Of a DNA stretch of 64,000 nt, positions 50,916 to 58,663 are shown piece after piece. The stretch's first letter is position 1. The number at the start of each line of letters is the position of its first letter. This DNA comes from Streptomyces monomycini (GTDB taxonomy: Bacteria; Actinomycetota; Actinomycetes; Streptomycetales; Streptomycetaceae), in assembly GCF_022271435.1 (NCBI RefSeq), contig NZ_JAFIQY010000003.1, positions 62,001 through 126,000 of the forward strand. The letters are read 5' to 3'. The notes under the pieces are model-generated. The model did no database searches. It was not told the origin of the DNA and saw nothing but the letters and a program-made list of their open reading frames with translations. Position numbers and translations under genes: made by a program.

Positions 50916-51992
50916 CTAGCTTCCAGGCCCAGGCAGCGCCCACCGATGAGGCCCCTCAGCAGAATCGAGCCACGCGTACTGACAGGCCCCCTGGACGGTG
51001 ACGCCGAAGCGTTCGCGTCGGGGGTGGTTCTGGTGGTGCCACAGGGTGTGGGCCTCGTTCGGGGTGAGGGTGTTGGCGGTGAGGGTGCGGAGGAAGTGGA
51101 AACGGTCGTCGCGCAGGGCTTCGCGGGGGAGGGCGTGATGGGGGTTGTGGTGATGTCCGCCGGATTCGGCGGGTGGGTCGGGCCGCTCGGAGGGGTCCGG
51201 GTGGGACGGCTGGGCGGTGGGGTCGGGGTGGGCTCGCAGGGGGACGAAGTAGGCGGGGGTGGGGAGGAAGCGGCCCTCCGCCCGTACGGCCTCGGGGTCC
51301 GTCACGCGGAGGGTGATCAGGCCGGTCGCCAGCGGGGCCAGGATCAGGGCTCCGGGAGTGCACTGGGTGATCCAGGCGGGCGGTACGGACGGGAGCGCGC
51401 AGGTGGCGATGATCCGGTCGTACGGTGCGCGTTCCGGGCAGCCCCGGGCACCGTCGCCGGTCACCACGGTGGGCCGGTGCCCCGCGGCGGCCAGCCGGTC
51501 GCGGGCCGGGCCGGTGATCTCCTCGTCCAGGTCGACGGTGGTCACGTGCTCCGCGCCCAGCCGGTGGGAGAGCAGGGCGGCGTTGTAGCCGGTGCCCGTG
51601 CCGATCTCCAGGACGCGGCAGCGGCCGCCTTGAGCCTCCGCCTCCTCGACCCGCAGGTCTTCCAGCATCATCGCCATCAGCGACGGCTGGCTGCTGGTGG
51701 ACACCGGCTCGCCGTCCCGCAGGTACGTCGCCAGCGCCGTGTCGGTATAGACGTCTTCCAGCCAACGTGCCCGTCGCCCGGGGTCGGGATCGGAGCCTGA
51801 GAGCCGTTGGTAGCCGCGGGGTGTGGCCACGAAGTGGTACGGGACGAAGAGGTGCCGCGGGACTTCCTCGAAGGCGGCCCGCCAGCGCGGGTCGCCGAGC
51901 CGGCCGGCTGCTCTGATCTGCCGGATCAGCTCGGCGCGGGCCGCGGCCGTCGGCTCGTGGTCCGGCTCCGGACCGGATGGTGTACCGCTCAT
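50916..51992 (-). CDS. protein-L-isoaspartate methyltransferase-like protein
   Basis: A 358-residue methyltransferase of the PIMT class. An N-terminal segment matches the family (PRWRAAFEEVPRHLFVPYHF, GEPVSTSSQPSLMAMMLEDL). Motif I for S-adenosylmethionine is RVLEIGTGTGYNAALLSHRLG, followed by VTTVDLDEEI. The C-terminal 110 residues are His/Pro-rich and end in a small domain with DSAEGPHRWALPGPG. Streptomyces has several such paralogues, many beside lanthipeptide or grasp-ligase clusters, but no such genes are adjacent. It may repair isoaspartate or modify a protein tail. Confidence 0.88.
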   Translation of the reverse strand: MSGTPSGPEPDHEPTAAARAELIRQIRAAGRLGDPRWRAAFEEVPRHLFVPYHFVATPRGYQRLSGSDPDPGRRARWLEDVYTDTALATYLRDGEPVSTSSQPSLMAMMLEDLRVEEAEAQGGRCRVLEIGTGTGYNAALLSHRLGAEHVTTVDLDEEITGPARDRLAAAGHRPTVVTGDGARGCPERAPYDRIIATCALPSVPPAWITQCTPGALILAPLATGLITLRVTDPEAVRAEGRFLPTPAYFVPLRAHPDPTAQPSHPDPSERPDPPAESGGHHHNPHHALPREALRDDRFHFLRTLTANTLTPNEAHTLWHHQNHPRRERFGVTVQGACQYAWLDSAEGPHRWALPGPGS

Positions 51993-52066
51993 GTCTCCAC
52001 TGTCCTACGTCGCGGGTCCTCGGCCGAGCAGTCCGGCTCCGCCGCGTCGTCTGACACCATGGACGG

Positions 52067-52471
52067 GTGAACAAGATTCCGCGCGGCACGCTTCAGGAAC
52101 AGACTTTTTACGAGCAGGTCGGTGGCGAGCCGACGTTCCGCCGCCTGGTGCACCGTTTCTACCAGGGGGTGGCCGAGGACCCGCTGCTGCGGCCGATGTA
52201 CCCGGAGGAGGACCTGGGCCCGGCCGAGGAGCGGCTCGCGCTCTTCCTCATGCAGTACTGGGGCGGCCCCCGTACGTACAGCGACGGCCGTGGCCACCCG
52301 CGGCTGCGGATGCGGCACGCGCCCTTCACCGTGGACCGCGCCGCCCACGACGCCTGGCTCAAGCACATGCGGGACGCGGTGGACTCCCTGGAGCTGTCCC
52401 CCGAGCACGAGACGCAGCTGTGGAACTACATGACGTATGCGGCGGCGTCGATGATCAATACGGCTGAGTGA
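52067..52471 (+). CDS. glbO: truncated haemoglobin (group II, GlbO)
   Basis: A 134-residue 2-on-2 globin. Features include FYEQVGGEPTFRRLVHRFY at the start, the Trp-containing FLMQYWGGPRTYSDGRGHP loop and the proximal His in RMRHAPFTVD. Group II truncated globins bind O2 or NO and may protect respiration. The GTG start suits the family length; the ribosome site is weak. It is divergent from the methyltransferase gene, 74 bases away. Confidence 0.95.
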   Translation: MNKIPRGTLQEQTFYEQVGGEPTFRRLVHRFYQGVAEDPLLRPMYPEEDLGPAEERLALFLMQYWGGPRTYSDGRGHPRLRMRHAPFTVDRAAHDAWLKHMRDAVDSLELSPEHETQLWNYMTYAAASMINTAE

Positions 52472-52606
52472 GGCGTTGGCGGCCCCCACAGTCCCCACAC
52501 CCCGTCCCGACGGCGATCTTTCAGCCTGCCCCGGCGGCGGCCTGCGTGACACCCGGCGCTGACGTGCTTTCCGGGCGGACGTCTCACACGGGTGCCACCG
52601 GGAGCG

Positions 52607-53470
52607 TCAAGCGGGTGTCACCGGGAGTGCCGACAGTCCGCCCGTACGGACCGCGACCGAGCCGTAGGGAGTGCGCAGCCGCAGCCAGCCGCCCGCGGTC
52701 AGCAGGGTGAGCGTGGGCGGTTCCGCCAGTGCGGCTCCGGCTCCCGCGGAACCGGCGCCGGAGCCCGGACCGGAACCATGGCCACCGCCCGCGAGCCCGT
52801 GGACGCCGGCGGTCTGCGCTTCGGCCCGGACGGGACGCAGGAAGCCCAGGGACTGGGCGGCGTGCGCGGCGCGCAGCGGCAGGTGGGTGTCGCCCAGCGT
52901 CCGGGACCAGATCTCGCGGCCGATGCGGTCGCGCTCGGCACGGGTACGGCGTTCCGGTGGGAGCGCCTCGTCCCGGGCCCGGAACTCGGCGACGGCCAGG
53001 GCCACGGTCCGGCCGAGCGCCTGCGGCGAGGGCAGCCCCGGCACCTGCTGCCAGCCGCCCCGCGGCGGCAGGACGCCGGCCCAGGGCGGGCCGGTGACCG
53101 CGGCGGGCAGCGTCAGGCTGTCCGCCGCCTCATCGATGCCTTCGAGCAGGTCGCCGGCGGAGACGGTGAGGTCGAGACCGGCGGCGGGAGCGGTTCCCGT
53201 ACCGGTCTGCGGGCTTGTACCGGTCTGCCGGCCCGTAGCGGTACGCGGGCCCGTAGCGGTTCGCGGGCCGGTGCCGGAGGGCGCGGCCGGTGCCAGGCGT
53301 GCCGTACGGATCGCCAGCACCTCGAACGACGGCGGGCGCCCGAACACGGCGAGCACCCCGCCGCCCGCCTGCAACCGCACCGCGGCGGCACGGTCGTAGT
53401 GGATCAGCCGGGCCAGGAAGGCGGCGAGATCCGCCGCCTCCCCGGCATCGGCCAGGCGCAACGCCGTCAT
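52607..53470 (-). CDS. unrecognised actinobacterial protein downstream of thioesterase
   Basis: A 287-residue protein. The N-terminal ADLAAFLARLIHYDRAAAVRLQ and AVFGRPPSFEVLAIRT parts look globular. A short repeat (RTATGPRTATG, QTGTSPQTGTG) follows, then a helical middle (ALGRTVALAVAEFRARDEALPPE, GREIWSRTLGDTHLPLRA) and a Gly-rich linker before a final beta segment. Its ATG overlaps the thioesterase stop (ATGA), so it belongs to the ettA operon. No known domain was recognised. Confidence 0.8.
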   Translation of the reverse strand: MTALRLADAGEAADLAAFLARLIHYDRAAAVRLQAGGGVLAVFGRPPSFEVLAIRTARLAPAAPSGTGPRTATGPRTATGRQTGTSPQTGTGTAPAAGLDLTVSAGDLLEGIDEAADSLTLPAAVTGPPWAGVLPPRGGWQQVPGLPSPQALGRTVALAVAEFRARDEALPPERRTRAERDRIGREIWSRTLGDTHLPLRAAHAAQSLGFLRPVRAEAQTAGVHGLAGGGHGSGPGSGAGSAGAGAALAEPPTLTLLTAGGWLRLRTPYGSVAVRTGGLSALPVTPA

Positions 53471-53910
53471 GCGGCGACGGCCCCCTCCTGCTGCTGGGCG
53501 CCGTCCGCGTCGTCCATGTACTCCTTGAGGAAGGACTTCTCCTCGGCGGTGATACGGCGGGGCCGCTCCGCGCCGAAGTCGTACGGGACGACGACGGTCG
53601 AGGCGCGGACGTACACCGTGTCCTCGTCCTTGATCTCGTAGGCGATCGTCATCGACGCGGCGCCTACCTTCGTCACCCAGGACTCGACGGTCACCGGCGC
53701 GTGCCGGTGGACCAGCGGCCGTACGTAGTCGATCTCGTGGCGGACCACGACGGACCCGCCGGAGAAGGACGTGCTGCCCTCGCCCGGCGCCAGCCGCCAC
53801 ATGAAGTCGATCCGCGCCTCTTCCAGGTAGCGGACGAAGACCGCGTTGTTGACATGGCCGAAAGCGTCCATGTCGGACCAGCGCAGCGGGCAGGAGTACA
53901 GGTGTCGCAC
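53467..53910 (-). CDS. acyl-CoA thioesterase (4HBT hotdog fold)
   Basis: A 147-residue hotdog-fold thioesterase. The active-site motif is DMDAFGHVNNAVFVRYLEEAR, with the catalytic Asp/His. FMWRLAPGEG, VVRHEIDYVRPL and VTVESWVTKVG follow as expected. It probably hydrolyses acyl-CoA. The GTG starts five bases after the ettA stop without its own strong ribosome site, so translation is coupled. Confidence 0.92.
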   Translation of the reverse strand: MRHLYSCPLRWSDMDAFGHVNNAVFVRYLEEARIDFMWRLAPGEGSTSFSGGSVVVRHEIDYVRPLVHRHAPVTVESWVTKVGAASMTIAYEIKDEDTVYVRASTVVVPYDFGAERPRRITAEEKSFLKEYMDDADGAQQQEGAVAA

Positions 53911-53915
53911 GCGGC

Positions 53916-55580
53916 TCAGCCCCGGGTGAGCTTCTTGTACGTGGCGCGGTGCGGACGGGCCGCGTCCGGGCCCAGCCGCTCGACCTTGTTCTTCTCGTAC
54001 GACTCGAAGTTGCCCTCGAACCAGAACCACTTGGACTCGCCCTCGTACGCCAGGATGTGCGTGGCGACACGGTCCAGGAACCAGCGGTCGTGGGAGACGA
54101 CCACGGCGCAGCCGGGGAACTCCAGCAGCGCGTTCTCCAGCGAGGACAGGGTCTCGACGTCGAGGTCGTTGGTCGGCTCGTCGAGGAGCAGCAGGTTGCC
54201 GCCCTGCTTGAGGGTGAGCGCCAGGTTCAGGCGGTTGCGCTCACCGCCGGAGAGCACGCCGGCCGGCTTCTGCTGGTCCGGGCCCTTGAAGCCGAACGCC
54301 GAGACGTAGGCGCGGGACGGCATCTCGACCTGGCCGACGTTGATGTAGTCCAGCTCGTCGGAGACGACGGCCCACAGCGTCTTCTTGGGGTCGATGTTGG
54401 CGCGGTTCTGGTCGACGTAGGAGATCTTGACCGTGTCGCCGACCTTGATCTGGCCGGAGTCCGGCTCCTCCAGGCCCTGGATCATCTTGAACAGCGTGGT
54501 CTTGCCGGCGCCGTTCGGGCCGATGACGCCGACGATGCCGTTGCGCGGCAGGGTGAACGACAGGTCGTCGATGAGGACCTTGTCACCGAACGCCTTGCTG
54601 AGGTTCTCGACCTCGACGACGATGTTGCCCAGTCGCGGGCCCGGCGGGATCTGGATCTCCTCGAAGTCCAGCTTCCGGGTCTTCTCCGCCTCGGCCGCCA
54701 TCTCCTCGTAACGGGACAGACGCGACTTGGACTTGGCCTGACGGCCCTTGGCGTTGGAGCGGACCCACTCCAGCTCTTCCTTCAGACGCTTCGCGCGCTT
54801 GGCGTCCTTCTGGCCCTCGACCTTCAGGCGGGTCTGCTTCTTGTCGAGGTAGGTGGAGTAGTTGCCCTCGTACGGGTGCGCGCGGCCGCGGTCGAGTTCG
54901 AGGATCCACTCGGCGACGTTGTCGAGGAAGTACCGGTCGTGGGTGACGGCGACGACGGTGCCGGCGTACTGGGCGAGGTGCTGCTCCAGCCACTGGACGG
55001 ACTCGGCGTCCAGGTGGTTGGTGGGCTCGTCGAGGAGCAGCAGGTCGGGGGCCTCCAGCAGGAGCTTGCACAGCGCGACGCGGCGCTTCTCACCACCGGA
55101 GAGGTTGGTGACCGACCAGTCGCCGGGCGGGCAGCCCAGCGCGTCCATGGCCTGCTCCAGCTGGGTGTCGAGGTCCCAGGCGTTGGCGTGGTCCAGGTCC
55201 TCCTGGAGCCTGCCCATCTCCTCCAGCAGCGCGTCGCTGTAGTCGGTCGCCATCAGCTCGGCGACCTCGTTGAAGCGCTTGAGCTTGTCCATGGTCTCGC
55301 GGGCGCCGTCCTGGACGTTCTCCAGGACCGTCTTGGTCTCGTCCAGCGGCGGCTCCTGGAGGAGCATGCCGACGGAGAAGCCCGGGGACAGGAACGCGTC
55401 ACCGTTCGACGGCTGCTCAAGACCGGCCATGATCTTCAGCACCGTCGACTTGCCGGCGCCGTTGGGGCCCACGACACCGATCTTCGCGCCAGGCAGGAAG
55501 TTCAGCGTCACGTCGTCAAGAATGACCTTGTCGCCGTGCGCCTTACGCGCCTTGCGCATCGTGTAGATGTACTCAGCCAA
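53916..55580 (-). CDS. ettA: energy-dependent translational throttle protein EttA (ABC-F)
   Basis: A 554-residue ribosome-associated ABC-F ATPase with two nucleotide-binding domains and no membrane part. Walker A motifs are GPNGAGKST and GPNGAGKTT, signatures LSGGEKRRVA and LSGGERNRLN, and Walker B stretches end in DEPTNHLD and DEPTNDLD. The arm insertion and the charged linker helix (KVEGQKDAKRAKRLKEELEW) are present. EttA binds the ribosomal E site and couples translation to energy state. The start codon is TTG (reverse strand, 55578-55580), unusual but fixed by the family N-terminus AEYIYTMRKARK. Confidence 0.95.
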   Translation of the reverse strand: MAEYIYTMRKARKAHGDKVILDDVTLNFLPGAKIGVVGPNGAGKSTVLKIMAGLEQPSNGDAFLSPGFSVGMLLQEPPLDETKTVLENVQDGARETMDKLKRFNEVAELMATDYSDALLEEMGRLQEDLDHANAWDLDTQLEQAMDALGCPPGDWSVTNLSGGEKRRVALCKLLLEAPDLLLLDEPTNHLDAESVQWLEQHLAQYAGTVVAVTHDRYFLDNVAEWILELDRGRAHPYEGNYSTYLDKKQTRLKVEGQKDAKRAKRLKEELEWVRSNAKGRQAKSKSRLSRYEEMAAEAEKTRKLDFEEIQIPPGPRLGNIVVEVENLSKAFGDKVLIDDLSFTLPRNGIVGVIGPNGAGKTTLFKMIQGLEEPDSGQIKVGDTVKISYVDQNRANIDPKKTLWAVVSDELDYINVGQVEMPSRAYVSAFGFKGPDQQKPAGVLSGGERNRLNLALTLKQGGNLLLLDEPTNDLDVETLSSLENALLEFPGCAVVVSHDRWFLDRVATHILAYEGESKWFWFEGNFESYEKNKVERLGPDAARPHRATYKKLTRG

Positions 55581-55618
55581 GAGAAACCGTCCGGCAGTCT
55601 GGATCTGTCATGGTCAAT

Positions 55619-55657
55619 GCGGCTCCGCCGCGTGGGCCGATGAGCGGCTCCGCCGCG
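55619..55657. repeat. two identical 14-base hairpin repeats upstream of ettA
   Basis: GCGGCTCCGCCGCG occurs at 55619-55632 and 55644-55657. Each can fold as GCGGC-TCC-GCCGC. They lie 39-77 bases before the TTG start and may shape the leader RNA. Confidence 0.7.
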
Positions 55658-55882
55658 CGAGGGCAGATACACCCCATCTTGCCGTACGGCCAGCCCGCGA
55701 TGGAAACGAGTACCTCGGGGGCGGTGGTCCGGGACGGTGATCGGGGCGCTGGGGAGAGGGGAACCGGGGGCGGGGCCAGGGGCTTCCGTGGCAGGGCCAG
55801 GGGCTTCAGGGGCAGGGCCCGGGCCTTGATCGTGAGCCCCGGATGCGTCCGGGCCGGGAATGTCCCCGGCCGGAAACGCCGC

Positions 55883-55927
55883 CGCCCTCCGTGGCCGAGG
55901 AGCGGTTTCGCTCGGGCACGGAGGGCG
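55883..55927 (-). terminator. terminator of the thioester protein gene
   Basis: Outer arms CGCCCTCCGTG / CACGGAGGGCG and inner pairs (CCGAG...CTCGG) form a long stem 43 bases after the stop on the reverse strand. No T-run. Confidence 0.75.
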
Positions 55928-55969
55928 GTGGGTGGTGCGCGTACGGTCACAGGGTGACCCGCATCTCGC

Positions 55970-57385
55970 TTACGGGGTGACGCCCGCCTTCTTCTTACGG
56001 AGGAAGAAGACCGCGCCACCGCCGACGACGACCAGCGCGACCGCGACACCCGCGATCACCGGGGTGGCGCTGCTGGAGCCGGTCTCGGCGAGGTCGCCGC
56101 CCGCACCGCCGGTGCCGCCGCCGGTGCTGCCGGCGCTGGTGCCGCCGGCCGAGGCCGGGCTGGGCTGCGAGGAGGGCTTGCCGGGAGTGGTACCGGCGGT
56201 CTTGCAGTCGAGGACACCGGTGAAGGTCTTCTTGAAGCCGCCCTCACCCGCGATCGTGATCTCGTACGCCTGGTCCTCGCCGACCGGGACGGTGATCGTC
56301 TCGGACTTGCCCGGCGCGATCACGTGCTCCTTGCCGGACAGCTGGAACTTGAACGGCGCGTCGCCCTTGTTGCTGGCGGTGACGTCCACGCCGCCCTTGG
56401 AGCAGTTCTTCTCCGCGGTGACGGCCGGGGCCGCGCCCTCCTTCTTCCAGGAGGCGGTGGCGGTCGCGGTGGCGGTGGACTCGCTGGAGCCGGCCAGGAT
56501 CATGGTCTGGCTCTTGACGCGGCCGACGCTGCCGGTGAAGGCGCGGCCGACCGAGACCTTCGTGGCGGCCTGCGCGGTCAGCGAGGTGGCGCCGTCCTTC
56601 GCGCCGGCGGGCACGTCGAAGAAGAGCTGGGTGCCGTTGACCGCCTTGGTGACGGGCTTGCCGTCGGCGCCGACCACCTTGACGCCGGCGGGGGTACCGG
56701 CGGCCGGGGAGACGGTCACGCTGCCGGCGTTGGTGCGGACCGTGACCGGGCCGAGCTTGCTGCCGGACTTGCCGGAGACGGCCGGCGAGTCCAGCTTCAG
56801 CGACGCCTCGGGCTCGCTGAGGCTCTTCGCGTTCTTCTCCAGGTAGTCGGCGAGCTTCCCGGCCGCGGGGTCGACGGCGTCGACCTTCACGTGGTCGGAG
56901 AAGCGCCAGATCGCGACCTGGGTACCGGCGGCAGCGGTCTTCTCGCTCAGGCTCCCGGCACCGGCCTTCTGGGCGAGCGAGGCCAGGTCGTTGACCTGCG
57001 GGTAGGAGTTCTGCAGGATCCAGCGGATCTTGCCGGCGTCCTGGTTGTCGTGCAGCGACGAGGCGCTCCAGGGCACCTCCTTGTACTTCGCCATCTGCTG
57101 CGTCGGCGTGCCGATGTCGATGCAGTACGTCTGGAGGGTGCCGCCGTTGTCGACCTTCATCTCGAAGAGTCCGGCGCCGATCCGCTGGTCATGACCGTCG
57201 GCGTGGAGGACGGCCTGACCGTAGGTCTTCAGACCGTCGAGCGTGGCACTGGCGCCACCGTGGACCGGCGCCGCTTCGTCAGCCGCGGCGGGACCCGCGG
57301 TGGCTATCGCGCCCGCCGCGACCAGACCCGACGCCAGGACCGCGGCGGCAAGGCGGGCTGCGCCCCGCCTCTTCACTGAAATCAT
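55970..57385 (-). CDS. cell-wall-anchored thioester domain protein (LAETG sortase substrate)
   Basis: A 471-residue surface protein. A signal peptide covers about residues 1-35 (ending AAADEA). A TQXA-type thioester domain follows, with Cys in TLQTYCIDIGTPTQQ and the Gln motif GTQVAIW. These residues form an internal Cys-Gln thioester in this family. Two beta-domains (KLGPVTVRTNAGSVTVSP; SKGGVDVTASNKGDAPFKF) follow. The end is a Pro/Gly/Ser spacer, LAETG, a membrane helix and RKKKAGVTP. LAETG is the preferred motif of actinobacterial class E sortases, so the protein should be cell-wall linked and could bind surfaces or proteins covalently. GAGGGG precedes the ATG. Confidence 0.92.
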   Translation of the reverse strand: MISVKRRGAARLAAAVLASGLVAAGAIATAGPAAADEAAPVHGGASATLDGLKTYGQAVLHADGHDQRIGAGLFEMKVDNGGTLQTYCIDIGTPTQQMAKYKEVPWSASSLHDNQDAGKIRWILQNSYPQVNDLASLAQKAGAGSLSEKTAAAGTQVAIWRFSDHVKVDAVDPAAGKLADYLEKNAKSLSEPEASLKLDSPAVSGKSGSKLGPVTVRTNAGSVTVSPAAGTPAGVKVVGADGKPVTKAVNGTQLFFDVPAGAKDGATSLTAQAATKVSVGRAFTGSVGRVKSQTMILAGSSESTATATATASWKKEGAAPAVTAEKNCSKGGVDVTASNKGDAPFKFQLSGKEHVIAPGKSETITVPVGEDQAYEITIAGEGGFKKTFTGVLDCKTAGTTPGKPSSQPSPASAGGTSAGSTGGGTGGAGGDLAETGSSSATPVIAGVAVALVVVGGGAVFFLRKKKAGVTP

Positions 57386-57801
57386 GAATTTCCCCTCTGG
57401 GCGAGGCGGGATCGATAGGGGAGTTGCCTCGCCGGAATGAACCCAAAGAACTCAACAGCCGAATACATCAGCCCCCGTGAGTACTCGTGAGTACCCGACG
57501 GATCCTAGAGAGCGGGCGGAACACGATCCCCCGCAATACCGTCCTATAAGCGATCCGAATCACAATCGTTACCGACTACACCCCACTTGACCTGGCAATA
57601 TCGACAAATCACCGGGACGTTCCGGGCACTGATCGCTTCTCCGGCGTAAGGCGCATCGGGGGTGCGGGGGAGATCCGGGAGACGGGCGGGAGAGAGCCGG
57701 AAGAGGGTCCGGAGAGGATGGGGCGGGGCAGCCTCGGAGGCTGCCGACAGCCGGTGTCGGCGAGGCTCCACCAGAAGGTTCGGAACCGCTCGGGCCAGGT
57801 G
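57386..57801. other. AT-richer promoter region, no gene seen
   Basis: This 416-base spacer lies between the thioester protein and SSB genes, both leftward. It is clearly less GC-rich than its surroundings from about 57425 to 57610. It holds a CGTGAGTAC direct repeat (57476-57494) with an embedded GAGTACTC palindrome. The thioester gene promoter should be here. Short open frames on either strand have no start signals. Confidence 0.55.
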
Positions 57802-58359
57802 TCAGGCCGGGGCAATACCGCCCTCCTCCCGAGTGGGTGCCGGGGGCGGTGACGACCAGTCAGGTTCTGTGGCCGGTCCGGCGGCTGGAGGGGCCGGAGA
57901 GGGTGAAAGGGGCGGAGGGGTTGCCGCCTCGGTGGGTTCTTCCCCGTCGCCCGGCCGGCCGCTCGGGGGCGTCGGATCCGTACCCGTCCGGTTGATCCGC
58001 CGGAAGGCCGAGGTGCCGCGCGACAGGTCGTGCCCGACGGCCACGGCGTCCACCTCGACCGACACCCGCCGCTGTCCGCCCTTCTCCTCGGGCAGTTCCC
58101 GGTCCCACACCCGCATGCGGCCGTGCACGACCAGGGGTTCGCCGCGCGAGACGGAGGCGGCGACGTGGTCCGCCAGCGTCCGCCACGCGCGGACGGTGTA
58201 GAAGCTCGTGTCCCCGTCGACCCAGCATCCGCGCTCCTTGTCCCAGCGCCGCGCGGACGTCGCCAGACGGAACCGCGCCGCCGAAGCGCCTGTCGTGGTC
58301 AGCCGGTGCTCCACCGCCGTCGCGGCGTTCCCCACCAGCGTCACCATCGTTTCGTACAT
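57802..58359 (-). CDS. single-stranded DNA-binding protein paralogue
   Basis: A 185-residue OB-fold SSB. The N-terminal 110 residues carry TMVTLVGNAATAVEHRLT, ASAARFRLATSARR, TSFYTVRAWRTLADHVAAS and PLVVHGRMRVWDREL. The C-terminal 70 residues are Pro/Ser-rich. The acidic DDDIPF-type tip of housekeeping SSB is missing, so this is the second SSB of Streptomyces rather than the replicative one. GGGAGG precedes the ATG. Confidence 0.92.
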   Translation of the reverse strand: MYETMVTLVGNAATAVEHRLTTTGASAARFRLATSARRWDKERGCWVDGDTSFYTVRAWRTLADHVAASVSRGEPLVVHGRMRVWDRELPEEKGGQRRVSVEVDAVAVGHDLSRGTSAFRRINRTGTDPTPPSGRPGDGEEPTEAATPPPLSPSPAPPAAGPATEPDWSSPPPAPTREEGGIAPA

Positions 58360-58663
58360 TGCCGTCGCCTCCCCCGTCATGGGCCCGGGCGGGCCCTGCG
58401 GCCCGGCCCCGGGCCTGCGTGGAACCCATGCTGCACGGATTCGCCGGAGCCTGCCGGGGCCTGTGTGCTACCGCGGAGTTGTGGACAACTGCGTCACTCC
58501 GGCGAGGGATCATCGTGTCGGCGGGCCCCAGCGCCCCGCCCCCTCACAGCCCCGAAGCCGTACAGCTCCGAAGCCGTACAGCTGCGAAGCCGCACAACCC
58601 CGCTGCCTCGCTGCCCCGCTGTCTCCCATTCCCGCTGTCTCCCAGTCCCGCTGCCCCACCGCC
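58360..58663. other. spacer with short tandem repeats
   Basis: A 304-base spacer between the GTPase gene stop and the SSB start. It contains three 16-base units of about CTCCGAAGCCGTACAG (58550-58597), followed by Pro-like CCCGCTGTCTC repeats to about 58655. The GAAGCCGTAC core also occurs in the repeat block at 37371-37380. No gene supported. Confidence 0.6.
58550..58597. repeat. 16-base tandem repeat, three units
   Basis: Units CCCCGAAGCCGTACAG, CTCCGAAGCCGTACAG and CTGCGAAGCCGCACAA. Non-coding, 67 bases beyond the GTPase stop. Confidence 0.8.

Larger units (their letters stand above)
55581..55969. other. intergenic region, ettA leader side and terminator
   Basis: A 389-base spacer with no supported gene. 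It contains twin hairpins at 55619-55657 (in the probable ettA leader), imperfect CAGGGCCAGGGGCTT repeats around 55770-55820, and the terminator of the thioester protein gene at 55883-55927. Confidence 0.6.

Noticed and set aside
57544..57771. Short leftward frame upstream of the thioester protein gene
   Set aside because: No ribosome site and no recognisable sequence; the region looks like a promoter spacer.
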